Part shown: positions 49,345-58,815 of the stretch, piece by piece
Position numbering within the stretch: the stretch's first letter is position 1
Layout of the letters: each line of letters starts with the position of its first letter
NCBI GenBank assembly: GCA_022823625.1
Contig: JAJEHQ010000044.1
Span: 51,089-115,088 of the forward strand
From: Gammaproteobacteria bacterium
GTDB lineage: Bacteria; Pseudomonadota; Gammaproteobacteria; Arenicellales; JAJDZL01
DNA: 64,000 nucleotides
Direction of reading: 5' to 3'
Program-made: the position numbers and the translations under genes
Notes under the pieces: generated by a model
What the model was told of the DNA's origin: nothing
Database searches by the model: none
Seen by the model: only the letters and a program-made list of their open reading frames with translations

Positions 49345-50970
49345 ATGTCCCAAGAAACTCGAAGCTGTGGTATCCAACTCATGAAGCTGCTTGAGGACTA
49401 CGGTACTGAGTTTGTTTTTGGGATTCCCGGTGTCCACACACTTGAACTTTACCGAGGCATTGCCAACTCGTCTATTCGACACGTCACACCGCGCCACGAG
49501 CAATCGGCAGGATTTATGGCGGACGGTTATGCACGCGCTACGGGTAAGGTCGGAGTCTGCTGTCTGATTACCGGACCTGGCGTCACCAATGCAGCTACAC
49601 CGCTGGCTCAATCATACTCCGACTCGGTTCCGATATTGGCGATCTCCAGCGTCAACAAGACTTCAAGTCTGGAATTGGGACAAGGTGACCTGCATGAACT
49701 TAACTCTCAGAGTAAACTTTCCGCCCACTTCACTGCTTTCAGCCAAACGATTTTGTCAACCGATAGCGTTCCGGAAGTCATTGCAAGGGCATACGCGACA
49801 TTCAACGCAAGCCGACCGCGGCCAGTGCATGTTGAAATTCCCATTGATCTGATCAACAATCCGGTCAGTTGGTCACATTTACGACAAGGCTTAGCACCCG
49901 CTCCTCAAGCAGATCACGGATTACTGAAGAGAGCCGCCCAAGCACTGGCGAATGCAAAGAAGCCAGCTGTTATTCTTGGTGGTGGGTGCAAAGATTCCGC
50001 AGCAGAGGCTGCCGAACTTGTAGAGGTATTGAATGCCCCAGTGGTAACGACATTTGCCGGAAAAGGTATTATTTCTGAAGACCATCCACTTAGCCTTGGT
50101 TCCAATCTGCTGCACCCGCCAGTTCTGGATTTTTTGAAGCAAGCTGATTTCGTTCTTGCCGTCGGTACTCATTTGTCTGAAACAGATATCTGGAGTCGTG
50201 GCGGCGACATCGAATTTGATGGCCAACTCATCAGAATAGACATTGATCCGTCTCAACTTTACCGGAATGCCCCTCCCGATATACCGATTTTGGGAAATGC
50301 AAGTCATGCACTAACTGAAATTGCAAACCATCTGAATTCAATGAACCTAAATTCGGCAAACAGACATGCTAAGAGCCGGCTACATGTCAGCGACCTGCTC
50401 GAAAGCACCAAATCTCACTGGTACGAAAACACACCCGTTCACATCAAAGTTTGGGACAAGATTCGAAGCGCATTGCCTGATCATGGCATCGTAACCGCAG
50501 ATTCGACCCAACTCGTTTACAGTGGCAACTATGTATTCAAAGCGCGTAGGCCAAGGACTTATCTCACCTCCACGACTGGCTACGGTACACTTGGCTATGC
50601 TTTGCCTGCCGCCATTGGTGCAAAATTGGGCAAACCGGATTCGCCAGTTGTCTGTGTCATTGGCGATGGTGGCTTGATGTTTACGATTCAGGAGTTGGCA
50701 ACCGCGGTAGAGCACCGGCTGCCAATCGTCATAGTGCTGTGGCACAATGACGGTTACGGAGAGATTAGAGACAATTTCAATGAATTTGGCATTCCACTCG
50801 TTGGTGTTGATCTCGCAATGCCGAATTTTCTTTCCGTGGCTAAGGGTTTCGGCTGTCATGCAGAGTCTGTCAATGATCTAGCAGAACTTCCCAACCTAAT
50901 GCAAAAAGGGTTCCGTGCTAATCGACCAACGTTACTTGAAATTCACACTGACAGAGTAAAGGTGGACTGA
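49345..50970 (+). CDS. Thiamine-diphosphate enzyme, AruI-like 2-oxo acid decarboxylase
   Basis: Acetolactate-synthase superfamily protein of 541 residues. Catalytic Glu52 in PRHEQSAGFMADGYARATGK, a central FAD/ADP-type domain (AVILGGGCKDSAAEA), and the thiamine-diphosphate motif starting GDGGLMFTIQEL (near 433) and ending in WHNDGYGEI. The beginning, EFVFGIPGVHTLELYRGI, is characteristic of proteins annotated 5-guanidino-2-oxopentanoate decarboxylase (AruI), which act in arginine catabolism after transamination. That assignment is likely but not proven; no partner transaminase is adjacent. A GGAG site lies before the ATG. Confidence 0.82.
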   Translation: MSQETRSCGIQLMKLLEDYGTEFVFGIPGVHTLELYRGIANSSIRHVTPRHEQSAGFMADGYARATGKVGVCCLITGPGVTNAATPLAQSYSDSVPILAISSVNKTSSLELGQGDLHELNSQSKLSAHFTAFSQTILSTDSVPEVIARAYATFNASRPRPVHVEIPIDLINNPVSWSHLRQGLAPAPQADHGLLKRAAQALANAKKPAVILGGGCKDSAAEAAELVEVLNAPVVTTFAGKGIISEDHPLSLGSNLLHPPVLDFLKQADFVLAVGTHLSETDIWSRGGDIEFDGQLIRIDIDPSQLYRNAPPDIPILGNASHALTEIANHLNSMNLNSANRHAKSRLHVSDLLESTKSHWYENTPVHIKVWDKIRSALPDHGIVTADSTQLVYSGNYVFKARRPRTYLTSTTGYGTLGYALPAAIGAKLGKPDSPVVCVIGDGGLMFTIQELATAVEHRLPIVIVLWHNDGYGEIRDNFNEFGIPLVGVDLAMPNFLSVAKGFGCHAESVNDLAELPNLMQKGFRANRPTLLEIHTDRVKVD

Positions 50971-51044
50971 CCGAAATTCTCGCAAAATGTGACATTCATT
51001 AATGCAGTCGGGTCATGCCAATTGATAGCCAACTTGACTCGATT

Positions 51045-51072
51045 TTGTTGCACTGCGCCAACCTGCTAGAAT
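51045..51072 (+). promoter_or_regulatory. Candidate extended -10 promoter
   Basis: TTGTTG (51045-51050), 16-base spacer and TGCTAGAAT (extended -10, hexamer 51067-51072). A transcript from here would start near 51079, after the first possible ATG (51071) of the long orphan gene, which argues for an internal start at 51092 (GTG with AGAAGG) or 51125 (ATG). Confidence 0.35.
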
Positions 51073-53653
51073 GATTAATTCAGAAGGCCTAGTGAAAACA
51101 GCTGAAAGACAAAATCACAGCCGAATGAACTTACGGAATCGGATTTCTGACACCATCATGCGAGTGTTTCGCAGCGCGGGTAGTAGACTTGTCGTGGAAC
51201 CCTCATCCCCTCCACTAGAAGATGAGTTAGAACCTTTACCCCCAGAACCTGATCAGGGTGACTACGACCCTCGATTGAATGTTTCCCTCGTTCAGTTCAT
51301 TCAGGACAGTGAGGCGCCTGTTCGCCTGAAGAATGCGTTTCTACTGGCAGATGAAGCAGATATGCTGCCACATCAGACACTTGGAGAATACTTCAATAAC
51401 CGGTTCACGGCATACAAGACTTACTGTGAAATGCCTCAGTTTTCTGGGCTTTTGGTTTTCGATTTGGAATGCCTGCTGAACAATCAATTCAGACAGCTTC
51501 AGCCTGACAAGAATGAGTCTGACCTGATCGAAAGCAGTCTTAACCAAACTCCATCAATAGAGCCCTGTTCATGGAGTGAAATTGTCAATCAGATTGAAAA
51601 CCATACTAATCTGGCTGATCAGTACATCAGTTTGACTGCCCAGGTTTTAGACTTACCCTGGCCATCAGATCTTCTGTATCTGCAGTTGAAGGATCTTCAA
51701 AACCTGACCGAAAGTAATCTCGAAAACCTGCTCGGTCCCCTCAATGAAGACAGCAACGGAATTGAAGCAATCCAAACCCTGAAATCTGTACTGTCTTTCT
51801 GGGATGATCCAAAAAACCAGCAGCGAGTGGATGAGCTGAATCCTGAATCTCTGATTCGTCAAACGGTTGAAAGACATATTCCAAATGTGGCAGCTCAGGT
51901 GGTATATAGACGCCTGGATTCAGTTTCGTCCCCAAAAGAAACCGCTGAAGCAATCGGGCAGAGTCTGGGGCTTTCGCGCGACTACATCCGTCAGTTTGAA
52001 ACCAAAGCAGTAAGACGGCTCAACCAGCCTCCGTTCAGCGACTGTCTCAAAATTCTGCTTCATTCCTGTCAGGAACAAATTGAGAATTACCTGCTTGGTG
52101 TCAATGGGTGTGTCAGAAAGAACGCTCTGCCAAAATGTCTTGATGATCCGACTCTCACCAAATCACTGGCAATTCGAGTTCTATATTCCACGGTTGCTGG
52201 ATATGCCGATGCCAATTTTGTTTGCTTTCGAAATCTTTACTTCAAAGCGAACACAGACGAATCGGTTCTAAAGCAGAATTTTGAACGGATTGAAAGTTCC
52301 ATTCAGAAGCTATCGCTGCCTCTACACATTGAGGTGGTTGCTGCGGAGCTCAACGTTTCCGTCCACGCTTTGGTGTGCTATGCACCGAGCAATGTAAGTC
52401 ATGGAATTTTTGACGATTATCTGTATGAGGGTCGAATGACACCCCGTAAGCAGCGAGGCATTCAATTAATGAAAGTGATTTCCGGCTGCTTGGGCGGAGG
52501 GCCCGCTACTTTTGCTGAAATCATTTCCACTTATCGATATGTCTTTCCAAACGACAAGAGTTCAATCAGAGACTTACGTAATTCAATGTACGAGTACTCC
52601 GATCAGATTTTGCCCCTCACCGACAATGGTTTCGCATCAATCATGAGATTTTGCAGCATTCAGGACTCAGTCGGTGTGTCGGATGAATTAGTTCCCGAAT
52701 TGGACCACGCAGAATATGGATCGTTTAATCCGGGCACTCTGTATGCCGAAATCGTTGACCTGGTTGACGAAATTGGACCCGCGCCACTGCTGGAAATTCG
52801 ATCTGAGTTTTCTCAGCGATTCAGTGAAAAGTGGTCAGCGAACAGTGTTTTTCCAGTACTTAAGTCAACTAATTACTTCGTTCGAATGGCACCGGGTATT
52901 ATTGGCACTCTACCAATGGCGGAAGACGCTGCAAAGTTAGACATATTGCCTGCGCTTGAAAGTGAAATACAGGTGAAGTACTACATCTATGCCAAAGTAT
53001 CTCATAGCCGCTTTGACTATCCACTATGGAATCCTGATGTTGAATTTCATTGGTGCGATTTTGGGGACGGAAATCTGCCATGGGAAACCTATGCTTCTCT
53101 GCTTTCTGTTGTCAATCCAGATCAGTGGCCTATTTCGGAAGAACATAGAGGCAAATGGCATGATCGGATTGCTGAAGAGGGCAAGTTCATGCTAACGGTT
53201 AAACCTCTGCCACTCACACAAATCCTGCCAACAGTCCGTGACATCTGTACACTGGCACTTTTCATTGGTGATCATTCAACCGTTTCCTGGTTGGACATCA
53301 ATCGGGTATTGGGGTATCGGATCGACAGTCGCAGCAGCATGAGCTTCCTCGCAATTCTCGCAAAACTCGGAATCATTGAGATTACCAAAAACTGGCTGCT
53401 ACCGATTCAAGTTCGTAGGGGAGCGGCATACCGATTCTTGAACGAAATTGTTTGCAGCAATCGTCTCAACAGTCTATGGCTAGATGTTCCCGAACTGATG
53501 GATACAAATTCTAGTATGAAGTCCATCTGGATCAATCAGCAGGAACTCGAGCAAATGCTGACTCTGATGCGCACGGTGAGTACAGCTGATGAATCCACGC
53601 TCTATCAGCCGACAATTTTTGATGATTTCGAACCGGAGAATGAGATCAGTTGA
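51071..53653 (+). CDS. Large orphan protein with sigma-region-4-like and winged-helix-like segments
   Basis: An 860-codon gene of no family I can name. Segments in order: a basic N-terminus and Pro/Glu-rich linker (1-60); residues about 75-120 (APVRLKNAFLLADE, LPHQTLGEYF) recall the RNA polymerase alpha C-terminal domain; residues about 285-320 (ETAEAIGQSLGLSRDYIRQF plus K-A-V-R-R-L) strongly recall the sigma-70 region 4 helix-turn-helix; about 555-615 (LYAEIVDLVDEIGPAPLLEI, ending YFVRMAPGIIGT) resembles a HARE-type winged helix; about 730-790 looks like another winged helix. It is probably a DNA-binding protein. The true start may be 51092 or 51125, because a promoter-like site overlaps 51071. 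It stands alone between unrelated genes. Confidence 0.75.
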   Translation: MINSEGLVKTAERQNHSRMNLRNRISDTIMRVFRSAGSRLVVEPSSPPLEDELEPLPPEPDQGDYDPRLNVSLVQFIQDSEAPVRLKNAFLLADEADMLPHQTLGEYFNNRFTAYKTYCEMPQFSGLLVFDLECLLNNQFRQLQPDKNESDLIESSLNQTPSIEPCSWSEIVNQIENHTNLADQYISLTAQVLDLPWPSDLLYLQLKDLQNLTESNLENLLGPLNEDSNGIEAIQTLKSVLSFWDDPKNQQRVDELNPESLIRQTVERHIPNVAAQVVYRRLDSVSSPKETAEAIGQSLGLSRDYIRQFETKAVRRLNQPPFSDCLKILLHSCQEQIENYLLGVNGCVRKNALPKCLDDPTLTKSLAIRVLYSTVAGYADANFVCFRNLYFKANTDESVLKQNFERIESSIQKLSLPLHIEVVAAELNVSVHALVCYAPSNVSHGIFDDYLYEGRMTPRKQRGIQLMKVISGCLGGGPATFAEIISTYRYVFPNDKSSIRDLRNSMYEYSDQILPLTDNGFASIMRFCSIQDSVGVSDELVPELDHAEYGSFNPGTLYAEIVDLVDEIGPAPLLEIRSEFSQRFSEKWSANSVFPVLKSTNYFVRMAPGIIGTLPMAEDAAKLDILPALESEIQVKYYIYAKVSHSRFDYPLWNPDVEFHWCDFGDGNLPWETYASLLSVVNPDQWPISEEHRGKWHDRIAEEGKFMLTVKPLPLTQILPTVRDICTLALFIGDHSTVSWLDINRVLGYRIDSRSSMSFLAILAKLGIIEITKNWLLPIQVRRGAAYRFLNEIVCSNRLNSLWLDVPELMDTNSSMKSIWINQQELEQMLTLMRTVSTADESTLYQPTIFDDFEPENEIS

Positions 53654-53735
53654 AACTAGGAAATAGAAATCATAAAAGCTGACGATTTCATTTCGATTAA
53701 TTTGAATTCAACTTGTCTTGCTAGCACCGATGTCG

Positions 53736-54842
53736 CTAGAGATCTATGTCCACCACCGGCGATCCAAAATCCTCCAGTTTTGGTTCAATCCCAAGACCGG
53801 GGGCATCAGGTGCAGACATGCTTCCGTCCACCCGCTGAGGCGCTTTGTCCGCAATTGAAACTGTTACATATGAGTTAAAGTCTGTCGCCGCAAAGCAAAA
53901 CTCCTCAGGTGTGGATGAAGCCATATGGGCAATAGCAGCAGTCGTGATGTCACCTCCCCAGGTGTCTTCCAAGATCATCGGAATTCCGAACTCAACGCAC
54001 AAGTCTCGCATCATTCGAGCCGTTGTAAATCCACCGACTTTGGAAATCTTCAGATTGACCACATCCATCGCATCTTCGCTCAACGCACGCACTAGCATCT
54101 CCGGACCATCAATGTTTTCATCCAGCGTGAAAGGAAGCGTCGTTCGTCTGCGCACAGACAAACATTCTTCATAAGTCTTGCAAGGCTGCTCGATATATAC
54201 GTCAATTTCTTTCACCGCATTGACAACTCGAACCGCTTCATGTCGTGTCCAGCCTGTATTTGCATCTGCCATCAAGATATCACCAGGTTGAAGAATCGAA
54301 CGTGCTGCATGGATTCGGTCAATATCCTGGTTGGCGTTACCGCCCACCTTAAGCTGAAATTTGTGGTAACCTTCATTTCGATAACCATCAATCTTTGAAG
54401 ACATGTCTTCAGCGCTTTCCTGAGATATCGCACGGTAAAGAGCGATCTTCTCCTGCAACTTTCCACCCAGTAGTACATAAAGCGGCACATTTGTAGCCTT
54501 ACCCAACAGATCCCAGCAAGCCATGTCAATCGGAGCCTTGACATATGGGTGACCTTTTAGGGTTTCATTCATAACCAGGTTGATATCATTCAAGTTACAT
54601 GGGTTTTGACCGATCAAAGAAGGGCCAATCTCTTTCAAACCCGCCCGCACCCCGAGTGCGTAAGACGGCAAATAAACAGAACCCAAAGGACAACATTCTC
54701 CATATCCAACTAGTCCTTCATCCGTAAAGACAGCCACGACAGTACTGTCAAACACCTCGACAAATTTTCCATTTGCCCAAGTGTATCGACCTTCTTTGAG
54801 CGGTAGATCAACCTGCCACGCTTTGATTGATGTGATTTTCAT
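53736..54842 (-). CDS. Mandelate racemase/muconate-lactonizing-family enzyme, hydroxyproline-type
   Basis: Enolase-superfamily enzyme of 368 residues. The K-x-K motif is FQLKVGG (about 165), metal ligands lie in DANTGW, IEQPC and LDENIDG, and the second catalytic Lys is in NLKISKVGG. The N-terminal [15 protein letters not shown] with FDSTVV and GYGECCPLG resembles enzymes annotated cis-3-hydroxy-L-proline dehydratase or 4-hydroxyproline betaine 2-epimerase; I cannot choose between them. It follows the four genes of an amino-acid ABC importer on the same strand, which probably brings in its substrate. Confidence 0.85.
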   Translation of the reverse strand: MKITSIKAWQVDLPLKEGRYTWANGKFVEVFDSTVVAVFTDEGLVGYGECCPLGSVYLPSYALGVRAGLKEIGPSLIGQNPCNLNDINLVMNETLKGHPYVKAPIDMACWDLLGKATNVPLYVLLGGKLQEKIALYRAISQESAEDMSSKIDGYRNEGYHKFQLKVGGNANQDIDRIHAARSILQPGDILMADANTGWTRHEAVRVVNAVKEIDVYIEQPCKTYEECLSVRRRTTLPFTLDENIDGPEMLVRALSEDAMDVVNLKISKVGGFTTARMMRDLCVEFGIPMILEDTWGGDITTAAIAHMASSTPEEFCFAATDFNSYVTVSIADKAPQRVDGSMSAPDAPGLGIEPKLEDFGSPVVDIDL

Positions 54843-54907
54843 GTTATTGATTCAAACAGACATAGTTGGTTCTACAGCCAATCTGTGAACCACTGCGTTG
54901 ATAGCGT

Positions 54908-55639
54908 TCATCTCACGTTAGCGAGAAATCGGCTTGTTCTTTCCGATTTTGGATTGCTAAAAATTTGCTCCGGTGTTCCGATTTCTTCTATCGCCCCATC
55001 ATGAATATAAGCGACGCGATCAGATACATCTCGCGCAAAACCCATTTCGTGCGTTACACAGATCATCGTCATCCCCTCTTCCGCGAGAAGCCGCATCGCA
55101 TCCAGCACCTCACCGACAAGCTCTGGATCGAGCGCAGAGGTTGTTTCGTCAAACAGCATATAACTTGGTTCCATCGCAAGTGCTCGAGCGATCGCCAGTC
55201 GTTGCTGCTGGCCGCCAGACAAAGCATTTGGATAACTGTTCAGTTTATCTCCAAGCCCAATGTGCTCCAATCGTCTGGCCGCTAGTTTCTTGGCATCTGA
55301 ACGAGACATTTTGCGCACAATTCGAGGAGACAAAGCAACATTCTCTAGCGCAGTAAGATGAGGAAAACTGTTCCACTGTTGGAACACCATACCCAATTTC
55401 TGGCGCAGTTTGTTGATGTCGGTCGATTTGGCATGTACTTCAACTCCATCAACCGTAATGCGGCCTTCATCAATACCTTCCAACGCATTGATGCAATAGA
55501 GCAAAGTCGACTTACCTGATCCAGATGCACCAATAATGCTTAGGACTTCACCCTTATTTACATCGAGATCGATGCCTTGCAGTACATGTACTTCTCCGAA
55601 ATATTTGTGAAGACCGCGAATTTCGATCATTGACTCCAC
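54908..55639 (-). CDS. Polar amino-acid ABC transporter ATP-binding protein
   Basis: ABC ATPase of 243 residues, GlnQ/HisP type. Walker [18 protein letters not shown]-loop [12 protein letters not shown], signature [17 protein letters not shown], Walker [16 protein letters not shown] (Thr replaces the usual Pro after Asp-Glu), H-loop [12 protein letters not shown]. Overlaps the end of the preceding permease gene by 13 bases. Energises import by the two adjacent permeases. Confidence 0.93.
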   Translation of the reverse strand: MESMIEIRGLHKYFGEVHVLQGIDLDVNKGEVLSIIGASGSGKSTLLYCINALEGIDEGRITVDGVEVHAKSTDINKLRQKLGMVFQQWNSFPHLTALENVALSPRIVRKMSRSDAKKLAARRLEHIGLGDKLNSYPNALSGGQQQRLAIARALAMEPSYMLFDETTSALDPELVGEVLDAMRLLAEEGMTMICVTHEMGFARDVSDRVAYIHDGAIEEIGTPEQIFSNPKSERTSRFLANVR

Positions 55640-56289
55640 CTCTTTTCAAGTCTTTCTGAGAATCGGGCAATTGGGAATGAGAGTGCAAAATAAAACGCTC
55701 CCGCAAGTGCCAGAATTAGAAACGGCTCTTGAGTCCTCGTAATTAGAATCTGGGATGCTCTCAGTAACTCTACATAACCAAGCACCGATACCAACGCACT
55801 GTCTTTCATCACTCCAAGTGCTACACCCACCCAGGCTGGGAATACTGCGCGGATTCCGATTGGCGAAACAACGTAAATCATATCCTGCCAGTATGTCATT
55901 CCCAGACTACGCGCCGCACGTCGCATGGGGATCCCAACAGAATCAATTCCGCCTCGAACTACGTTCGCCACAAGAGCGGTCGTATAGATCGTCAATACGA
56001 TTGCACCGCTGCCGAAGGGGTCAATATTCAATCCGATGATCGGGGCAAAATTGTACGCGAGCACCAGTTGGATGATGAGTGGAACCGAGCGAAAGATATC
56101 CAAAAACGGAGACAGGATAAAGGTGCTGATTAACCGACCTTCATGAAGTAACCAACCGAATATGAGTCCCAGGACAGTACCAAGTGAAATCGAAATTCCA
56201 GATATCAACAGTGTGCGGTATGCAGCTTCCGCCAGGAACCACAGATCCGTAGTCTTGAAACTGGTGAAGAAAATGGACGTTGATTCCAT
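55627..56289 (-). CDS. Polar amino-acid ABC transporter permease
   Basis: HisM/GlnP-type inner-membrane permease of 220 residues with about five helices. The conserved block is [12 protein letters not shown] (divergent start R-G-G-I), [20 protein letters not shown] and [21 protein letters not shown]. Pairs with the permease encoded upstream. Confidence 0.91.
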   Translation of the reverse strand: MESTSIFFTSFKTTDLWFLAEAAYRTLLISGISISLGTVLGLIFGWLLHEGRLISTFILSPFLDIFRSVPLIIQLVLAYNFAPIIGLNIDPFGSGAIVLTIYTTALVANVVRGGIDSVGIPMRRAARSLGMTYWQDMIYVVSPIGIRAVFPAWVGVALGVMKDSALVSVLGYVELLRASQILITRTQEPFLILALAGAFYFALSFPIARFSERLEKRWSQ

Positions 56290-56301
56290 GGGTGTCTCTC
56301 G

Positions 56302-56961
56302 TCAATACCGGAATAGTCGAAAGGACAGCAAGCGAGAGCCGCCGATAATTATTTTCACAATGACGTAATAAATCACTGCAGCGACCGCGAAATATTCAAA
56401 AATTCGAAATGTCTTTGACGCCAGAAACTGTGTTTCCCCCGATAGTTCGCGGAATCCTACCAGCATACCTAGCGATGACATGAGAACCGCCCAGACCATC
56501 TGGTTGGTCATTGGGTGATAGACGGTTCGCAGAACCTGTGGGATGATGACTCTAACATAGGCTTGGGATGCGTTCATTCCCAAGCTGCGTGCGGCTCGCA
56601 TTTGAGTTTCTGGTATTGCCTGAAAACCACCCCGAAAGTTTTCTGCGAGATACCCTGCGTTGTTGAACGTCAGACCAGCCAGTACGATCCAGAATGGTGT
56701 GAGGTGAATTCCGAATGCACCCAGTCCAAATCCGAAAAAGAACAACTGAAACAAAGCTGGTGTGTTTCGAGCAAGTTCGATCCACGAGATCACGAACCAG
56801 CGTATGGGCCCGCGCATTTTGAGTCGGATAATTGCGAATACGATTCCGATAATGACACCAAACACCATCGAAAGCGTTGCGACTTCGAGTGTGACTAAAC
56901 CTGCGTTCAGCAGGTCAGGCAAACTACGAAAAACAGGTCGCCAATGAAAGTTGTAGTCCAC
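56302..56961 (-). CDS. Polar amino-acid ABC transporter permease
   Basis: HisQ/GlnP-type permease of 219 residues with about five helices. WIELARNTPALFQLFFFGFG, AENFRGGFQAIPETQMRAAR and SLGMNASQAYVRVIIPQVLR are the family's amino-acid permease motifs. Twelve bases separate it from the second permease gene. Confidence 0.92.
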   Translation of the reverse strand: MDYNFHWRPVFRSLPDLLNAGLVTLEVATLSMVFGVIIGIVFAIIRLKMRGPIRWFVISWIELARNTPALFQLFFFGFGLGAFGIHLTPFWIVLAGLTFNNAGYLAENFRGGFQAIPETQMRAARSLGMNASQAYVRVIIPQVLRTVYHPMTNQMVWAVLMSSLGMLVGFRELSGETQFLASKTFRIFEYFAVAAVIYYVIVKIIIGGSRLLSFRLFRY

Positions 56962-57037
56962 GCGACTTTCAGTTCAAATCAATTCTGCCATCTCAGTCAT
57001 AGAATGCTGAGACGGCAGAATAACTGGACTGAAGTGA

Positions 57038-57838
57038 TTAGTACATCACTCCCGGGATTTTAAGTTCCGGAGCCTCACCACCTACGAAGCGGTCCCAAAG
57101 TTCCTGATAACGACCCGATCGTACCTGGTGGGTGATAAACAGATTCAAGTAGTTCAACCAGGTTACGTCCTTACGCGGACCAACTACAGATGTGTAGTCT
57201 GTCGTCCACGGCATACGAGGACCTGAAATGACTGTGTCATACTGTTCAGCAACTTGCTTAACTGCAGTATTGGTGGTCAGCCCGGCATCGGCTTTTCCCT
57301 GCGCCACTGCGAGAAACACTTCATTTTCAGATTGATAACCTTGATACAGGTCTTCCGTTCCCCATTCCTTCGCATATTCCAAAAAAGCAATTTCAGGTGT
57401 GGTTCCAACGGCCGCAGCGACTCGTTTTCCTTTCATGTCTTCAAAGGTAACGATGCCACTGTCTTTGCCGACAATAGCCTGATGATAGTAAATTGCGTAA
57501 GGAATGGTAAATCCGACAGTCTTTGCTCTTTGGAGCGTGTCAGATGTTCCGCCGAATACAACGTCCGCTCGATTTGTTACGATGACTGGTAGACGTTCTG
57601 ACCAGGTCAATGCCTGAATTTCATAGTCTACCTCCAAAGCTGCTGCGAGATCTTTACAGTATTCAACATCAAAACCGGCTGGCTCATTATTTTCATCCCA
57701 AAATCCGATTGGTGGGAAATCCAGCACAACACCGCAGCGTAGCATTCCAGCATCAATAACATCATCAAGTTTATCTGCTGATGCTGTACCCGTAAACAGA
57801 AACAGTGGTATCGCTGCAAGCAACACTTTAATTCTCAT
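57038..57838 (-). CDS. Periplasmic amino-acid binding protein (family 3)
   Basis: Solute-binding protein of 266 residues, first gene of the importer operon. Signal peptide RIKVLLAAIPLFLFTGTASA with cleavage before Asp-Lys. The family signature is GFDVEYCKDLAAALEVDYE, then SERLPVIVTNRADVVFGGTS and KRVAAAVGTTPE. The ATG at 57838 has a GGAGG site eight bases away; the ATG five codons upstream overlaps that site and is rejected. Ligand unknown; hydroxyproline or a betaine would fit the enzyme downstream. Confidence 0.9.
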   Translation of the reverse strand: MRIKVLLAAIPLFLFTGTASADKLDDVIDAGMLRCGVVLDFPPIGFWDENNEPAGFDVEYCKDLAAALEVDYEIQALTWSERLPVIVTNRADVVFGGTSDTLQRAKTVGFTIPYAIYYHQAIVGKDSGIVTFEDMKGKRVAAAVGTTPEIAFLEYAKEWGTEDLYQGYQSENEVFLAVAQGKADAGLTTNTAVKQVAEQYDTVISGPRMPWTTDYTSVVGPRKDVTWLNYLNLFITHQVRSGRYQELWDRFVGGEAPELKIPGVMY

Positions 57839-57987
57839 TTCAAATACCTCCATTTACTTAACTTAAAAAGAAAGGCCAATCGGAGCGATTGACACTGTCA
57901 ATTCTATATCAAATCATTGTTGTGAGATACCCAACGATGTTGTCAGGCCAAGTTGATGTGCAGTTTGGGAGTTTGTGCTTCTCTTAA

Positions 57988-58647
57988 TCAGTCCACAACT
58001 GCGTAGCCGGGTTCGCCCCATGCGACATTTGGATTTTTCATCATCAAATCAATGAATAGCGGTAATAAATACCCAAGAATTCTTCTTGCATCTTTAATCT
58101 GCGCTCTGTTTACGCTACTCTTCCAGGTGGCAGCTCCGTGAAAAACCTGGTTTCGCAGTACATAGAGGCGATCAAAAATAAGGCTTAGAATCTGTGCGGT
58201 ATCACCATTCTTTAGAGAGCGAAGGCCAAGTTCTTTTGCCTTTTCAAACCGCATTTCCCAATCATCATAGCCGTCCATACCATAGTGATGATTCCAAAAT
58301 GGCGAATAAACGTATTTGTTTTCAAAAAGGATCCGAATCGAGGCCGAAAATCGGTACCACAACTCGTCATAGATGATTTTTTCCGAATCAAGCAAAGAAA
58401 TGATTCGAAAATATTCCTGGAATTCAGTTCGTTCTCCTTCGCTTCCCGATGCATCCTTGATTAGCATCCCGTAAAGTGCGTTAAACGCAACCCAGTAGAA
58501 AATGAATGCGGCATCGTCATCTTCATCCTGATTCTCTGCTCTGAGCAGCCAACTCACAGCACGATGAAGTCTGAGCTTGAGATCTTGCGGGAAGTCGGTC
58601 GGGAGATTTTCTTCGCGAACGCGTAACTCTTTTACTTTAGGATTCAC
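57988..58647 (-). CDS. HEPN-domain protein of unknown role
   Basis: An all-alpha protein of 219 residues with a HEPN signature near its C-terminus: RLYVLRNQVFHGA, where Arg and His are four residues apart (R-N-x-x-x-H, residues about 165-170), the motif used by HEPN ribonucleases. An earlier helix region (FIFYWVAFNALYG) is typical of Apea/large HEPN families. I chose the GTG at 58647, which follows GGGAGGG at ideal spacing; an in-frame ATG at 58698 lacks a ribosome site. No nucleotidyltransferase (MNT) partner gene is adjacent, so it is not an obvious HEPN-MNT toxin pair. Function is unassigned. Confidence 0.72.
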   Translation of the reverse strand: MNPKVKELRVREENLPTDFPQDLKLRLHRAVSWLLRAENQDEDDDAAFIFYWVAFNALYGMLIKDASGSEGERTEFQEYFRIISLLDSEKIIYDELWYRFSASIRILFENKYVYSPFWNHHYGMDGYDDWEMRFEKAKELGLRSLKNGDTAQILSLIFDRLYVLRNQVFHGAATWKSSVNRAQIKDARRILGYLLPLFIDLMMKNPNVAWGEPGYAVVD

Positions 58648-58657
58648 CGTCAACCCT

Positions 58658-58694
58658 CCCAAAATGGCAGTATCCCTATACACCCTATTTTGGG
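58658..58694 (-). promoter_or_regulatory. Inverted repeat upstream of the HEPN gene
   Basis: Perfect 8-bp arms ATTTTGGG/CCCAAAAT (58658-58665 and 58687-58694) separated by 21 bases, with a smaller GTAT...ATAC pair inside. It ends 11 bases before the chosen GTG start, beside the ribosome site. It could be an operator or a hairpin hiding the translation start. Seen directly; function inferred. Confidence 0.45.
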
Positions 58695-58815
58695 GCATTC
58701 GGCGAATGCAATTTACATCAATTTACAAAAAATGCCAGCTGATTGAGAAATTGCTCCCCAATTTTGAAGAATTAAACGAGAAAACCGTTGTTAGCCATCG
58801 CTGACAGAAAGACGT

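Noticed and set aside
54908..55639. The ABC ATPase Walker B with Thr after Asp-Glu as a sign of inactivity
   Set aside because: The catalytic Glu, signature, Q-loop and H-loop are all intact, and this position is known to vary in amino-acid importer ATPases.
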